A DNA stretch of 5,903 bases from NCBI GenBank assembly GCA_937894665.1, contig CALAWF010000088.1, positions 1 through 5,903 of the forward strand. Reading direction: 5' to 3'. The number at the start of each line of letters is the position of its first letter. Within the stretch, counting starts at the first letter, position 1. Origin of the DNA: an uncultured bacterium (GTDB lineage Bacteria > Cyanobacteriota > Vampirovibrionia > Gastranaerophilales > Gastranaerophilaceae). This document shows positions 1 to 5,682 of the stretch, piece after piece. The position numbers and the translations under genes are program-made. The notes beneath the pieces are model-generated. The model was not told the origin of the DNA. It saw only the letters and a list, made by a program, of their open reading frames with translations, and did not search any database.

Positions 1-1019
1 GATTAGGCTATAAACCAGCAGAAGAAGATAAAGAAACTTACCATTGGCAAATGCCAGGATTTATTGCTAGAGAAGGACAACATATCCAGAGTCCAGAAAA
101 TTACAATACAATTACGGCAAAATATCTTGTTTATAAACACAAAAAAGATCCAATGCTAATTGCTGTTTCTCCGGCAACTCCGGCAGCAACAGGTCTAACT
201 CAGGATATGAGAGAAAAACTTGGGAAAAATTATGTTGATGTTGGCATAGCAGAACAAGATGCAGTAGGATTTGTTTCAGGACTTGCTGCAAATGGAGCTA
301 AACCGGTATTAGAAGTTATGAGTTCATTCATTCAAAGAAGTTATGACCAACTATCACAAGACTTGGCTATTAATAATTCTCCTGCAACAATTCTTGTATT
401 TGGTGGAGGAATTTCAAGTGCAGACGTAACTCACCTTCAAATCTTTGATATTCCTTTAATAAGCAATATACCTAATATAGTTTACCTTGCACCAACAAAC
501 AAAGAAGAATATATTAAAATGCTTGATTGGTCAGTAAACCAAAAAGAACATCCGGTAGCTATCAGGGTCCCAACAGGAAAAGTTATTTCAACCGGAAAAC
601 CGGATAAAACAAATTATTCAAATTTGAATAAATTTAAAGTACAAATTTCCGGAGAAAAAGTTGCGATTATCGGAGTTGGAAACTTTTATCATCTTGGAAA
701 AGAAGTTCAACAAAAATTGAAAGAGGAAACAGGCATCAATGCAACTCTTATAAATCCGGTATATTTAACCGGTGTAGATGAAAAAGTTTTAAATGACTTA
801 AAGAAAAATCATACACTTGTAATCACATTAGAAGACGGATGTTTGGATGGAGGATATGGAGAAAAAATCTCCAGATTTTATTCAAATAGTGATATGAAAG
901 TTCTAAACTTTGGGGCGAAAAAAGAATTCACTGACAGAACGCCACTAAAAGAACTCCAACAACGTTACCACCTAACACCGGAATTAATTATTCAAGATAT
1001 TAAAAACAATTTGAAATAA
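1..1019 (+). CDS. 1-deoxy-D-xylulose-5-phosphate synthase-like transketolase-family enzyme, C-terminal part (5' end outside window)
   Basis: The reading frame is open from the first full codon at position 3, so the ATG at 51 is internal and the gene starts upstream of the window. About 338 residues are visible, covering the pyrimidine-binding domain and the C-terminal transketolase domain of a thiamine-diphosphate enzyme. The motif VGIAEQDAVGF (codons about 240-272) carries the glutamate that activates ThDP, equivalent to E370 of E. coli DXS. FIQRSYDQ matches the DXS FLQRAYDQ motif. SADVTHLQIFD supplies an Asp and His like D427/H431, and AIRVPTG keeps the anion-binding Arg. The region before it, GYKPAEEDKETYHW, resembles the DXS segment before the second domain. 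Differences from classical DXS are EQD for EQH, and GGGISSAD where DXS has DRAGxxGAD, which removes one Arg. As far as I recall, this pattern is usual for shorter DXS-like proteins of Firmicutes. Predicted reaction: pyruvate plus glyceraldehyde-3-phosphate to DXP, in the cytosol. A related transketolase activity cannot be excluded. Confidence 0.85.
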   Translation, partial: LGYKPAEEDKETYHWQMPGFIAREGQHIQSPENYNTITAKYLVYKHKKDPMLIAVSPATPAATGLTQDMREKLGKNYVDVGIAEQDAVGFVSGLAANGAKPVLEVMSSFIQRSYDQLSQDLAINNSPATILVFGGGISSADVTHLQIFDIPLISNIPNIVYLAPTNKEEYIKMLDWSVNQKEHPVAIRVPTGKVISTGKPDKTNYSNLNKFKVQISGEKVAIIGVGNFYHLGKEVQQKLKEETGINATLINPVYLTGVDEKVLNDLKKNHTLVITLEDGCLDGGYGEKISRFYSNSDMKVLNFGAKKEFTDRTPLKELQQRYHLTPELIIQDIKNNLK

Positions 1020-1038
1020 ACCAAATATTATGTAAAAT

Positions 1039-1080
1039 AATAACGCCGCCTGTAACTCAGACGGCGTTATTTATTTCTAT
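1039..1080 (+). terminator. Bidirectional intrinsic terminator between convergent genes
   Basis: A 10-bp perfect stem, AATAACGCCG (1039-1048) with CGGCGTTATT (1062-1071), continues after a single C/A mismatch with CTG/CAG around a five-base TAACT loop. On the plus strand it is followed by a T-rich stretch (TTATTTCTAT) and lies 19 bp after the stop of the DXS-like gene. On the minus strand it lies 21 bp after the stop of the XRE gene and is followed by ATTTTACAT. It therefore probably ends both convergent transcripts. Confidence 0.85.
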
Positions 1081-1092
1081 AAAACTAAAAAA

Positions 1093-1311
1093 CTATTCAA
1101 ACGTAAACAACTTATTTGGTTCAACATCCAGAGCTGAAATTAAACGGTGCAAAGTCTTGAATGTAATATTCCTTGAACCACATTCAATATCGCTAATATA
1201 ATGAGCATCAATTCCCAATTTTTCAGCTAATTTCTCTTGTGTATAACCTCGCATCAGGCGGTAATATTTCAATTTATTTCCAAATTTTTGACAAAGTTCA
1301 TTATATTCCAT
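1093..1311 (-). CDS. Small XRE/Cro-CI-family helix-turn-helix regulator (72 aa)
   Basis: This 72-residue protein is almost entirely one HTH_3-type DNA-binding domain (about residues 10-67). YYRLMRGYTQEKLAEKLGI gives helix 1 and helix 2, AHYISDIECGSRN is the recognition helix and following turn, and TFKTLHRLISALDVEPNKLF gives helices 4 and 5. No ligand, dimerisation or protease domain is attached, so it probably acts as a stand-alone homodimeric repressor or activator. The ATG at 1309-1311 is the only reasonable start; the preceding ATTAAGAA is a poor Shine-Dalgarno sequence, so translation may be weak. The gene has its own promoter (-10 at 1328-1333) with a perfect palindrome (1365-1386) just upstream, which suggests autoregulation. 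It is transcribed towards the shared terminator at 1039-1080. Targets cannot be read from sequence. The family assignment is firm; the regulatory role is inferred. Confidence 0.9.
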   Translation of the reverse strand: MEYNELCQKFGNKLKYYRLMRGYTQEKLAEKLGIDAHYISDIECGSRNITFKTLHRLISALDVEPNKLFTFE

Positions 1312-1327
1312 TTCTTAATCATATAGG

Positions 1328-1356
1328 ATTATATTATTCATTAAATAGTATTGCAA
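1328..1356 (-). promoter_or_regulatory. Sigma70-type promoter of the XRE regulator gene
   Basis: On the minus strand a perfect -10 box TATAAT (1328-1333) is preceded by exactly 17 bp and a -35-like TTGCAA (1351-1356; 4 of 6 matches to TTGACA). Transcription would start near 1321, giving a leader of about 10 nt before the ATG at 1311. The very short leader fits the weak ribosome binding site. Confidence 0.65.
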
Positions 1357-1364
1357 AATACATA

Positions 1365-1386
1365 ATTGTATATTATGATATACAAT
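1365..1386. promoter_or_regulatory. Perfect inverted repeat, candidate operator of the XRE regulator
   Basis: ATTGTATAT (1365-1373), a 4-bp spacer TATG, and ATATACAAT (1378-1386) form a perfect 9+9 palindrome. It lies 8 bp upstream of the -35 box of the XRE gene. The 22-bp length and two-fold symmetry suit a dimeric XRE-family protein. The background is AT-rich, but nine consecutive symmetric pairs including a G/C pair are more than expected by chance. A single copy of the half-site, TATACAAT, recurs at 1736-1743 upstream of the 67-aa gene. Binding by the adjacent regulator is an inference. Confidence 0.5.
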
Positions 1387-1420
1387 ATGAAAAAGTATTC
1401 TTATTAATATTTTACTTTAT

Positions 1421-1459
1421 ATTAAATGGGTGTGCCAGTTATAGCACCACCCATTTAAT
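1421..1459 (-). terminator. Hairpin, probable terminator downstream of the 67-aa gene
   Basis: ATTAAATGGGTG (1421-1432) pairs perfectly over 12 bp with CACCCATTTAAT (1448-1459). The stem extends by TGC/GCA after one bulged C, leaving an eight-base loop. It lies 33 bp beyond the stop of the 67-aa gene and before the promoter of the XRE gene, so it would separate the two minus-strand units. The tail after the stem is AT-rich but lacks an unbroken T run, so termination may be partial. Confidence 0.6.
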
Positions 1460-1492
1460 TAGAATAAATTTTGCTTAACAAGCTAAACAGAA

Positions 1493-1696
1493 CTAATCAC
1501 TTTCAGCAACAACAGTTGGAATCAATTCTCCGTAGCTGTTTACGCATCCATTAGTTTCTTCAACAATGTATCTTAAACCTTCTTTACCTTCGATTGCTTT
1601 TTCTGCACAATCCATTGCATCGTCGTAATCTTTAAATTCTCCAACTAAATTTTTTGACATTTCTGATTTGTCTTTTGCAGTATAAACTTGAAACAT
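1493..1696 (-). CDS. Small protein of unknown function (67 aa)
   Basis: I do not recognise this 67-residue protein. Its likely layout is a beta strand (FQVYTAK), a charged segment ending GEFKDYDDA, an amphipathic helix (about residues 25-38, DAMDCAEKAIEG), a second strand (LRYIVEE), and a C-terminal part TNGCVNSYGELIPTVVAESD. It is acidic, has two cysteines and no signal peptide or membrane segment, so it is probably cytosolic. The start is well supported: AGGAG (complement of 1704-1708) sits 7 bases before the ATG. It begins 49 bp after the stop of the SulP gene on the same strand, with no hairpin between, so co-transcription is likely. A weak promoter of its own cannot be ruled out. Role in anion transport is not shown by the sequence. 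Confidence 0.75.
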   Translation of the reverse strand: MFQVYTAKDKSEMSKNLVGEFKDYDDAMDCAEKAIEGKEGLRYIVEETNGCVNSYGELIPTVVAESD

Positions 1697-1745
1697 ACCA
1701 TATCTCCTTTTTCTTAAATTCTATCACATAAAAACTATACAATTA

Positions 1746-3377
1746 TCATTTCAAATCTTCAATATCCAAATGAATATTTTTTGTCGCAATTTCAATTGCA
1801 TCATTTTCATTCATAAGTACAGAGTCTTTTCCAATCTGCGAAACAATTTCCAATGATTGAACTTGAGAATAAACTTTTTCATTTGGAATAACAAGAATTA
1901 ACTTAATTTTTTGAGCTTTTAATCGTACAATAATATCTTCAAGAGCAAAAATTGCAGACATATCGAGTTCCGTATTAGAGCTGTAATTCAATATTATATA
2001 TTTTGTTTCAAGCATTTCGTCAAAATGAGAAACAATTTGCGTAATTGAACCAAAGAAAAACTGCCCGTCAATATGTAAAATTCTTATTTGATAATGAGAT
2101 TCTTTTTCAACCCTTTCCTCGTAAGGGGTATAAGCAAGATGATTGTAATGCGTTACTTTAACATTAGTATCATCCGCAATTCTTTTAGCATAAAGCAATG
2201 AGGCTAAAATTATTCCAATCCCGAGAGCAAAAATTAAATTATAAAAGACTGTTAACAAAAGTACTGAAATCAAAACATATAAATCATCTTTTGGTGCGTA
2301 TTTCAAAACTTTTAAAACTTTTAAATCAAGAATATCGTAACCGATTTTTATCAAGATTGCGGCAAGAACACTAATTGGAATTTGAGAAATAAACCCTGTC
2401 AATTTGAACAATACACCGCCCAAAATTAAAGCAGATAAAATTGCACAAAGTCTGGTTTTACCGCCGATTTTCACGGCAGCAACACTTCTCATTGTCGCAG
2501 CAGAACCCATCATTGAACCTGTCATTGCACAGAACAAATTTCCAAAACCTTGAGCCATAACCAATCTTTTTGAATTGTGTTTGACCTTTGTCAATGAATC
2601 CATAATTATCCCAGTCAGCAAACTTTCACTTGTTGCAATAAATGCCAGTGTTAAAGCAATAGGAATATTTTTAGTTAGCATTTCAATTGAAAAATCAGGC
2701 ATATATAAATGCGGAAGAGAAAAACTTAATGCAGAAATCTTTTCCACATTGAACCCAAAATAATAAGAAACACCTGTCATTATAACAAGAGCCAATAATT
2801 GAGCCGGAACGAATTTTGTAATAACTTTCGGTGTAAAAAACAATATTATCAATGTTCCGATACCCAAAGCCAATGCGTGAAGATTTATATGCGAAAATAC
2901 AGTTGGATAAGCCATCAAGGTTTTAATTGTAGAAGATTGAGCAACACCGCCAACAAGTGGAGCTATTTGTAAAATTATAATTATTAATCCAATACCCGTT
3001 AGAAAACCTGAAATTACAGGATAGGGAACGTATTTAATCATTCTTGGCACAGGTGTTAAAGAAATTATCATCTGGAAAACAGAAGCCAAAAGCAGGATTG
3101 AAACAATAGATGTAACATTTCCGCCGCACAATGCGACAACTGTTGCTGTAATAATTGCAACAGGACCGGTAGGACCGGATACAAACGGCAAGTTTCCACC
3201 CAAAATTCCGGCAAATAAAGATAATATTATTGCACCCCAAATACCGGCAGAAGCCCCCATGCCTGATGCAACCCCAAATGCTAACGCTTGAGGAAACGCA
3301 ATAATTGATGCAATAATCGCACCGAAAATATCCCCCTTAAAATTATCTAAAAACTTCAATCTTCTTATCTTTTCCAA
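1746..3377 (-). CDS. SulP-family inorganic anion transporter with STAS domain (BicA-like)
   Basis: This 543-residue protein has the full SulP/SLC26 layout: a transmembrane domain of many segments (about residues 15-400) followed by a cytosolic STAS domain (about 428-535). The N-terminal part GDIFGAIIAS and ALAFGVASGMG, the SGPTGP motif (67-72), the LLTGIIMDSLT region (253-263) and AATM (293-296) align without gaps to the cyanobacterial bicarbonate transporter BicA as I remember it. Counting from that alignment, T70, T255 and T295 match BicA T69, T262 and T302. E251 replaces the sodium-binding D258, and A293 replaces G300. Glutamate at this site is common in proton-coupled SulP proteins, so sulfate, bicarbonate or dicarboxylate with H+ are all possible. 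The start is TTG at 3375-3377, preceded by GAGGAA, and this start gives an N-terminus about as long as that of BicA. An in-frame ATG 13 codons upstream is cut off by TAG. The 67-aa gene follows and is probably co-transcribed. Confidence 0.93.
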   Translation of the reverse strand: MEKIRRLKFLDNFKGDIFGAIIASIIAFPQALAFGVASGMGASAGIWGAIILSLFAGILGGNLPFVSGPTGPVAIITATVVALCGGNVTSIVSILLLASVFQMIISLTPVPRMIKYVPYPVISGFLTGIGLIIIILQIAPLVGGVAQSSTIKTLMAYPTVFSHINLHALALGIGTLIILFFTPKVITKFVPAQLLALVIMTGVSYYFGFNVEKISALSFSLPHLYMPDFSIEMLTKNIPIALTLAFIATSESLLTGIIMDSLTKVKHNSKRLVMAQGFGNLFCAMTGSMMGSAATMRSVAAVKIGGKTRLCAILSALILGGVLFKLTGFISQIPISVLAAILIKIGYDILDLKVLKVLKYAPKDDLYVLISVLLLTVFYNLIFALGIGIILASLLYAKRIADDTNVKVTHYNHLAYTPYEERVEKESHYQIRILHIDGQFFFGSITQIVSHFDEMLETKYIILNYSSNTELDMSAIFALEDIIVRLKAQKIKLILVIPNEKVYSQVQSLEIVSQIGKDSVLMNENDAIEIATKNIHLDIEDLK

Positions 3378-3426
3378 TTTCTATTCCTCGCTAATTTTAT
3401 TGAAAAATTTTACCATAAAAATCGAA

Positions 3427-3452
3427 ATGAGGATTGATAATTCAATCCTCAT
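3427..3452 (-). terminator. Intrinsic terminator downstream of the 113-aa gene
   Basis: A perfect 11-bp stem, ATGAGGATTGA (3427-3437) with TCAATCCTCAT (3442-3452), closes a four-base loop. On the minus strand it is followed by TTCGATTTTTA, a reasonable T tract. It lies 30 bp after the stop of the 113-aa gene and about 50 bp before the SulP start, so it should isolate the SulP unit, which would then need its own promoter in the short remaining gap. I could not identify a convincing one. Confidence 0.8.
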
Positions 3453-3482
3453 CATACTTTAACAATTTTATTAAACTCTATA

Positions 3483-3824
3483 TTAGCCGTAAATACTTGC
3501 CAATTTGCAAGTAATTGACTTAAAGAATGGAAGTTTCTCTGTTAATTGAACCCCTACAATCGGGAAAGTTACGACAGCTTCATCCGGATTTTCTACAATT
3601 TCAAACTCATCAACAGTTGGAATTGCTTCAATATCAATATCTTGTTCAACAACTACAGGAGATTCTGCCTCTTCTTGCTTTACATATGCAGAAATTTTAT
3701 TATCTAACAATTCGTCTTCATTCTTTGGTCGAACTTGAAACAAATCGCTAAATTTTGTTGCTTTTGTTCTTATATCCATATTTTTTTTAGTTGTAATATT
3801 TTTTCTAACAGTCTGTGCTAACAT
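3483..3824 (-). CDS. Acidic protein of unknown function (113 aa)
   Basis: I recognise no family. The first 38 residues are basic (TVRKNITTKKNMDIRTKATKF), then comes a strongly acidic middle (about residues 35-85, with NEDELLDN, KQEEAESP, EQDIDIEAIP, DEFEIVENPDEA). A short hydrophobic/Pro part (VVTFPIVGVQL) and a basic-aromatic end (KLPFFKSITCKLASIYG) follow. There is no signal peptide or membrane segment, and the acidic middle is probably disordered. The frame stays open to 3956, but the ATG at 3822-3824 is the better start: it has an AGAGGGA ribosome binding site 5 bases upstream and a promoter whose start point would fall at about 3843. A longer start would use TTG codons and run through that promoter. 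It is transcribed divergently from the LysM membrane protein gene, which may hint at a shared process, but nothing in the sequence proves it. Confidence 0.72.
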   Translation of the reverse strand: MLAQTVRKNITTKKNMDIRTKATKFSDLFQVRPKNEDELLDNKISAYVKQEEAESPVVVEQDIDIEAIPTVDEFEIVENPDEAVVTFPIVGVQLTEKLPFFKSITCKLASIYG

Positions 3825-3849
3825 AGATTTCCCTCTTCCTACCTTAACC

Positions 3850-3878
3850 AGTATAGCTATTTCAACCCATTTTGACAT
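3850..3878 (-). promoter_or_regulatory. Promoter of the 113-aa gene
   Basis: On the minus strand -10 TATACT (3850-3855; 5 of 6) is spaced 17 bp from -35 ATGTCA (3873-3878; 4 of 6). The predicted start point near 3843 leaves a leader of about 19 nt containing the AGAGGGA ribosome binding site. This promoter decides in favour of the short start at 3824. Confidence 0.55.
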
Positions 3879-3902
3879 ACTCTGTTTGATTGAGTTTTTA
3901 TC

Positions 3903-3947
3903 TTGTTTGTAAACAAATGTTAAATTAGTATATACAGAAAATATACT
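3903..3947 (+). promoter_or_regulatory. Divergent intergenic control region with two inverted repeats; possible LysM-gene promoter
   Basis: Two symmetric elements lie between the divergent genes: TTGTTT-GT-AAACAA (3903-3916), and AGTATAT (3927-3933) with ATATACT (3941-3947) around a 7-bp spacer. The right arm of the second contains TATACT (3942-3947), a good -10 box on the plus strand, with only a weak -35 (GTTAAA, 3919-3924) 17 bp upstream. It would give an A-rich leader of about 80 nt for the LysM gene. The repeats could be regulator sites. The elements are seen directly; their function is a guess. Confidence 0.35.
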
Positions 3948-4033
3948 CAAGGGCAATTCAATATTTCAAAAATACTTTATTAAAGCATAGGGGATTTTAC
4001 AAAAAGAAAAAGGAAAAATTGGAGGATTTTAAG

Positions 4034-5344
4034 ATGACAAGACCAGTATCAGGCGTAATTTTGGCTGAAAGAATGGCTAATGGAACTTTAACACCAGAAG
4101 AAAGAAATGCAATTAACACACAAAGAAAAAAATCAAAAGATGCAGCAAGTGTATTCGCTAAGAAAAAAGAAAAGAATTTACAAAAAGGACAAGAATTTGC
4201 TCGTGGATATGCAATTGAAGAACAAAAAGAAAGACGTGTAAATGCAGGTCTTCCTGAATATGATGTACAACAATCAACTACAACAGCTTCTAATCCTGTA
4301 AAAGGAAGCAAAGGCAGAAGAAAAACTCACGGTAAAACTGCAGCACAAATCAAACAAGAAGCTGAAGGTTCTAAAAAATTAGGCGAAATGAGAAAAGCAA
4401 GTGCAGCTAAAGCCAAAGCCGCAAAAGCAGTACATAATGCAGAAACAAATCCGGCTGCAAATCCTAAAAAGGTTCATAAACAATTAAAACAAGCCGAAAA
4501 ACTAAGCCCAGGCTCAACTGCAGGTATCAATGAAAAAGAATTAATTGAAACTTTAGAAAAGAATAAAGCCGCAGCATCTGCACCGAAAGAATTTGCAACT
4601 AAAAAGACTGGTGCAGGAGTAGGAACAGTTTCAGTTAAAGCCGAAAAAGCCGCAGGTGAAGCAGCTGAAGCTGTAGTTGAAAGTGCTAGTAAAGCATCTA
4701 CAGGCAAAGCTGTCGCAGAAGGTGCTGAAGTTGCTGCCGAAACAGCAGTAAAATCAGGTTCTAAATTTACAAAATACTTGAAAAAAGCAGGTAAATGGGG
4801 TGCTATTGCATTAGCTATTGGCGGTCTTATTTACGGCGGTTATAAATTACTCTGCGGTAAAAAAGATGATAAAGCGGAACAAACACCTCAAACTCCTAAT
4901 CCAGCAGCACCAACTAAACCGGAAGACAAAACAAATCCTGCAAAACCTGCAGACCCGGCAACACCGGCAAATCCAGCTCCAGGAACAGAAAATACAGGTA
5001 AAACAAACCCTGATGAAAAAACAAAAGTAACTCCGGCTCCAGTTAATGATTCTGACCACGCAGATAAAGCAGACAAGACAGACAAATCAGATAAAACTGA
5101 TAAATCAGACAAAGTTGAGGACAAAACTCACAAAACATTACCAAAAGATTACACAGTTAAAAAAGGTGATAATGTTTGGAATATCGCTAAACGCAGATTA
5201 CAAGAAATGAACGGTAAAAAACCAACAGATAAAGAAATTATGAACTATACTAAAAAATTGTTGGAAGAAAACCAATTAGAATATGAAGCAGACGGATATA
5301 CAGTAATTATCCACTCAGGCGACAAAATCAAATACGCAGCTTAA
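4034..5344 (+). CDS. Lys/Ala-rich single-pass membrane protein with C-terminal LysM domain (436 aa)
   Basis: The ATG at 4034 is chosen because GGAGG (4021-4025) sits 8 bases before it; the open frame could extend to a TTG at 4019, but that would place the ribosome binding site inside the gene. Layout: residues 1-75 charged and helical (TPEERNAINTQRKKSKDAAS); 80-250 basic, Lys/Ala-rich low complexity resembling histone H1 or coiled-coil spacers; one membrane segment at about 255-274 (WGAIALAIGGLIYGGYKLL) flanked by KK; a Pro/Lys/Thr linker (281-340); DKx repeats (344-360); and a LysM domain (about 372-434) starting DYTVKKGDNVWNIAKR and ending SGDKIKYA. The LysM has a longer middle than the usual 44 residues. 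There is no N-terminal signal peptide. By the positive-inside rule the N-terminal 250 residues should be cytosolic, and the acidic linker and peptidoglycan-binding LysM outside. The likely role is tethering membrane to cell wall. No enzymatic domain is visible. LysM is clear; overall function is unknown. Confidence 0.88.
   Translation: MTRPVSGVILAERMANGTLTPEERNAINTQRKKSKDAASVFAKKKEKNLQKGQEFARGYAIEEQKERRVNAGLPEYDVQQSTTTASNPVKGSKGRRKTHGKTAAQIKQEAEGSKKLGEMRKASAAKAKAAKAVHNAETNPAANPKKVHKQLKQAEKLSPGSTAGINEKELIETLEKNKAAASAPKEFATKKTGAGVGTVSVKAEKAAGEAAEAVVESASKASTGKAVAEGAEVAAETAVKSGSKFTKYLKKAGKWGAIALAIGGLIYGGYKLLCGKKDDKAEQTPQTPNPAAPTKPEDKTNPAKPADPATPANPAPGTENTGKTNPDEKTKVTPAPVNDSDHADKADKTDKSDKTDKSDKVEDKTHKTLPKDYTVKKGDNVWNIAKRRLQEMNGKKPTDKEIMNYTKKLLEENQLEYEADGYTVIIHSGDKIKYAA
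5063..5113 (+). repeat. In-gene DKx codon repeat
   Basis: Six consecutive Asp-Lys pairs, five of them spaced by Ala, Thr or Ser, span residues 344-360 of the LysM protein, encoded by near-repeats of GAYAARNCN. The alternating charges should give an extended, soluble spacer between the Pro-rich linker and the LysM domain. The array could vary in copy number by slippage between related strains. Confidence 0.75.
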
Positions 5345-5373
5345 AAATCCCCCTTTTAATATAAATTAAATTC

Positions 5374-5404
5374 ATCCCTCGTCCAAACGGCGAGGGATTT
5401 TTTT
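5374..5404 (+). terminator. Strong intrinsic terminator of the LysM gene
   Basis: ATCCCTCG (5374-5381) pairs with CGAGGGAT (5391-5398). The stem is extended by a T-G wobble and a C-G pair around a CAAAC loop, and seven Ts (5398-5404) follow directly. It begins 30 bp after the LysM stop codon and isolates it from the small gene downstream. Confidence 0.92.
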
Positions 5405-5506
5405 AGGGTTATTAAAGTTTACATAACTTTATATTTCGAGGTTTTGTGAAATTTTGGGTTCTCAAATGTTTTTATATAGAAGTGAAGTTATAAGAGGAGA
5501 TACAAA

Positions 5507-5674
5507 ATGCCAGAGATTGATTTTTGCTTATTTGATTTGAGTAAGATTTTCATATTATTCCCGAAAGAAAATAGAGAATTGCGAGAAAAAGTTTTAGAAT
5601 ATGAAAAGAAAGCCCAAGCCGATATGGAAGAAAACCGCTGGAAATTATTCAACGAATTTGGTTATGGTTGCTAA
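5507..5674 (+). CDS. Small protein of unknown function (55 aa)
   Basis: A 55-codon frame begins with ATG at 5507-5509, preceded at ideal distance (7 bases) by AGAGGAG (5493-5499), and ends with TAA at 5672-5674 followed by a second in-frame TAA. The protein starts with a short hydrophobic stretch (FCLFDLSKIFILFP, residues 6-19). It continues as a charged helix of about 25 residues (KENRELREKVLEYEKKAQADMEEN in outline) that could form a coiled coil, and ends NRWKLFNEFGYGC. The hydrophobic part is too short and too charged to be a confident membrane anchor. It lies between the LysM terminator and a repeat-rich gap, so it must have its own promoter, of which only weak candidates (TATATAG near 5473) are visible. 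No family is recognised. The ribosome binding site and the double stop favour a real gene. Confidence 0.6.
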   Translation: MPEIDFCLFDLSKIFILFPKENRELREKVLEYEKKAQADMEENRWKLFNEFGYGC

Positions 5675-5682
5675 TAACACGT

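Noticed and set aside
1239..1478. 79-codon open frame on the plus strand
   Set aside because: It overlaps the XRE gene, its promoter and the hairpin at 1421-1459, has no ribosome binding site, and its composition is AT-driven (many I, Y, F).
2575..2763. 62-codon open frame on the plus strand within the SulP gene
   Set aside because: It lies entirely opposite a well-conserved transporter coding region and shows no ribosome binding site or recognisable domain.
3034..3240. 68-codon open frame on the minus strand within the SulP gene
   Set aside because: It is a different frame of the conserved transporter, rich in Cys and Asn, as expected from an out-of-frame reading.
3527..3751. 74-codon Gln/Leu-rich open frame on the plus strand
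   Set aside because: It is antisense to the acidic protein gene; the Gln/Leu bias is the complement of its Glu/Asp/Val codons.
3483..3956. Longer 157-codon version of the acidic protein
   Set aside because: It would start with TTG, lacks a ribosome binding site there, and its extra 44 codons overlap the predicted promoter. The ATG at 3824 is better supported.
4019..4033. TTG start giving five extra residues on the LysM protein
   Set aside because: The GGAGG at 4021-4025 would then be inside the gene; it is ideally placed for the ATG at 4034.
3997..4311. 104-codon minus-strand frame opposite the LysM gene start
   Set aside because: It is rich in Phe, Leu and Ser from reading the complement of Lys/Ala/Glu codons, and it ends in FFFL opposite the ribosome binding site region.
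4847..5124. Several open frames (plus and minus) over the Pro/Lys linker, including a repetitive Ser/Leu/Asp peptide
   Set aside because: They arise from the low-complexity linker and DKx tract. The LysM frame is continuous through them and ends in a recognisable domain.
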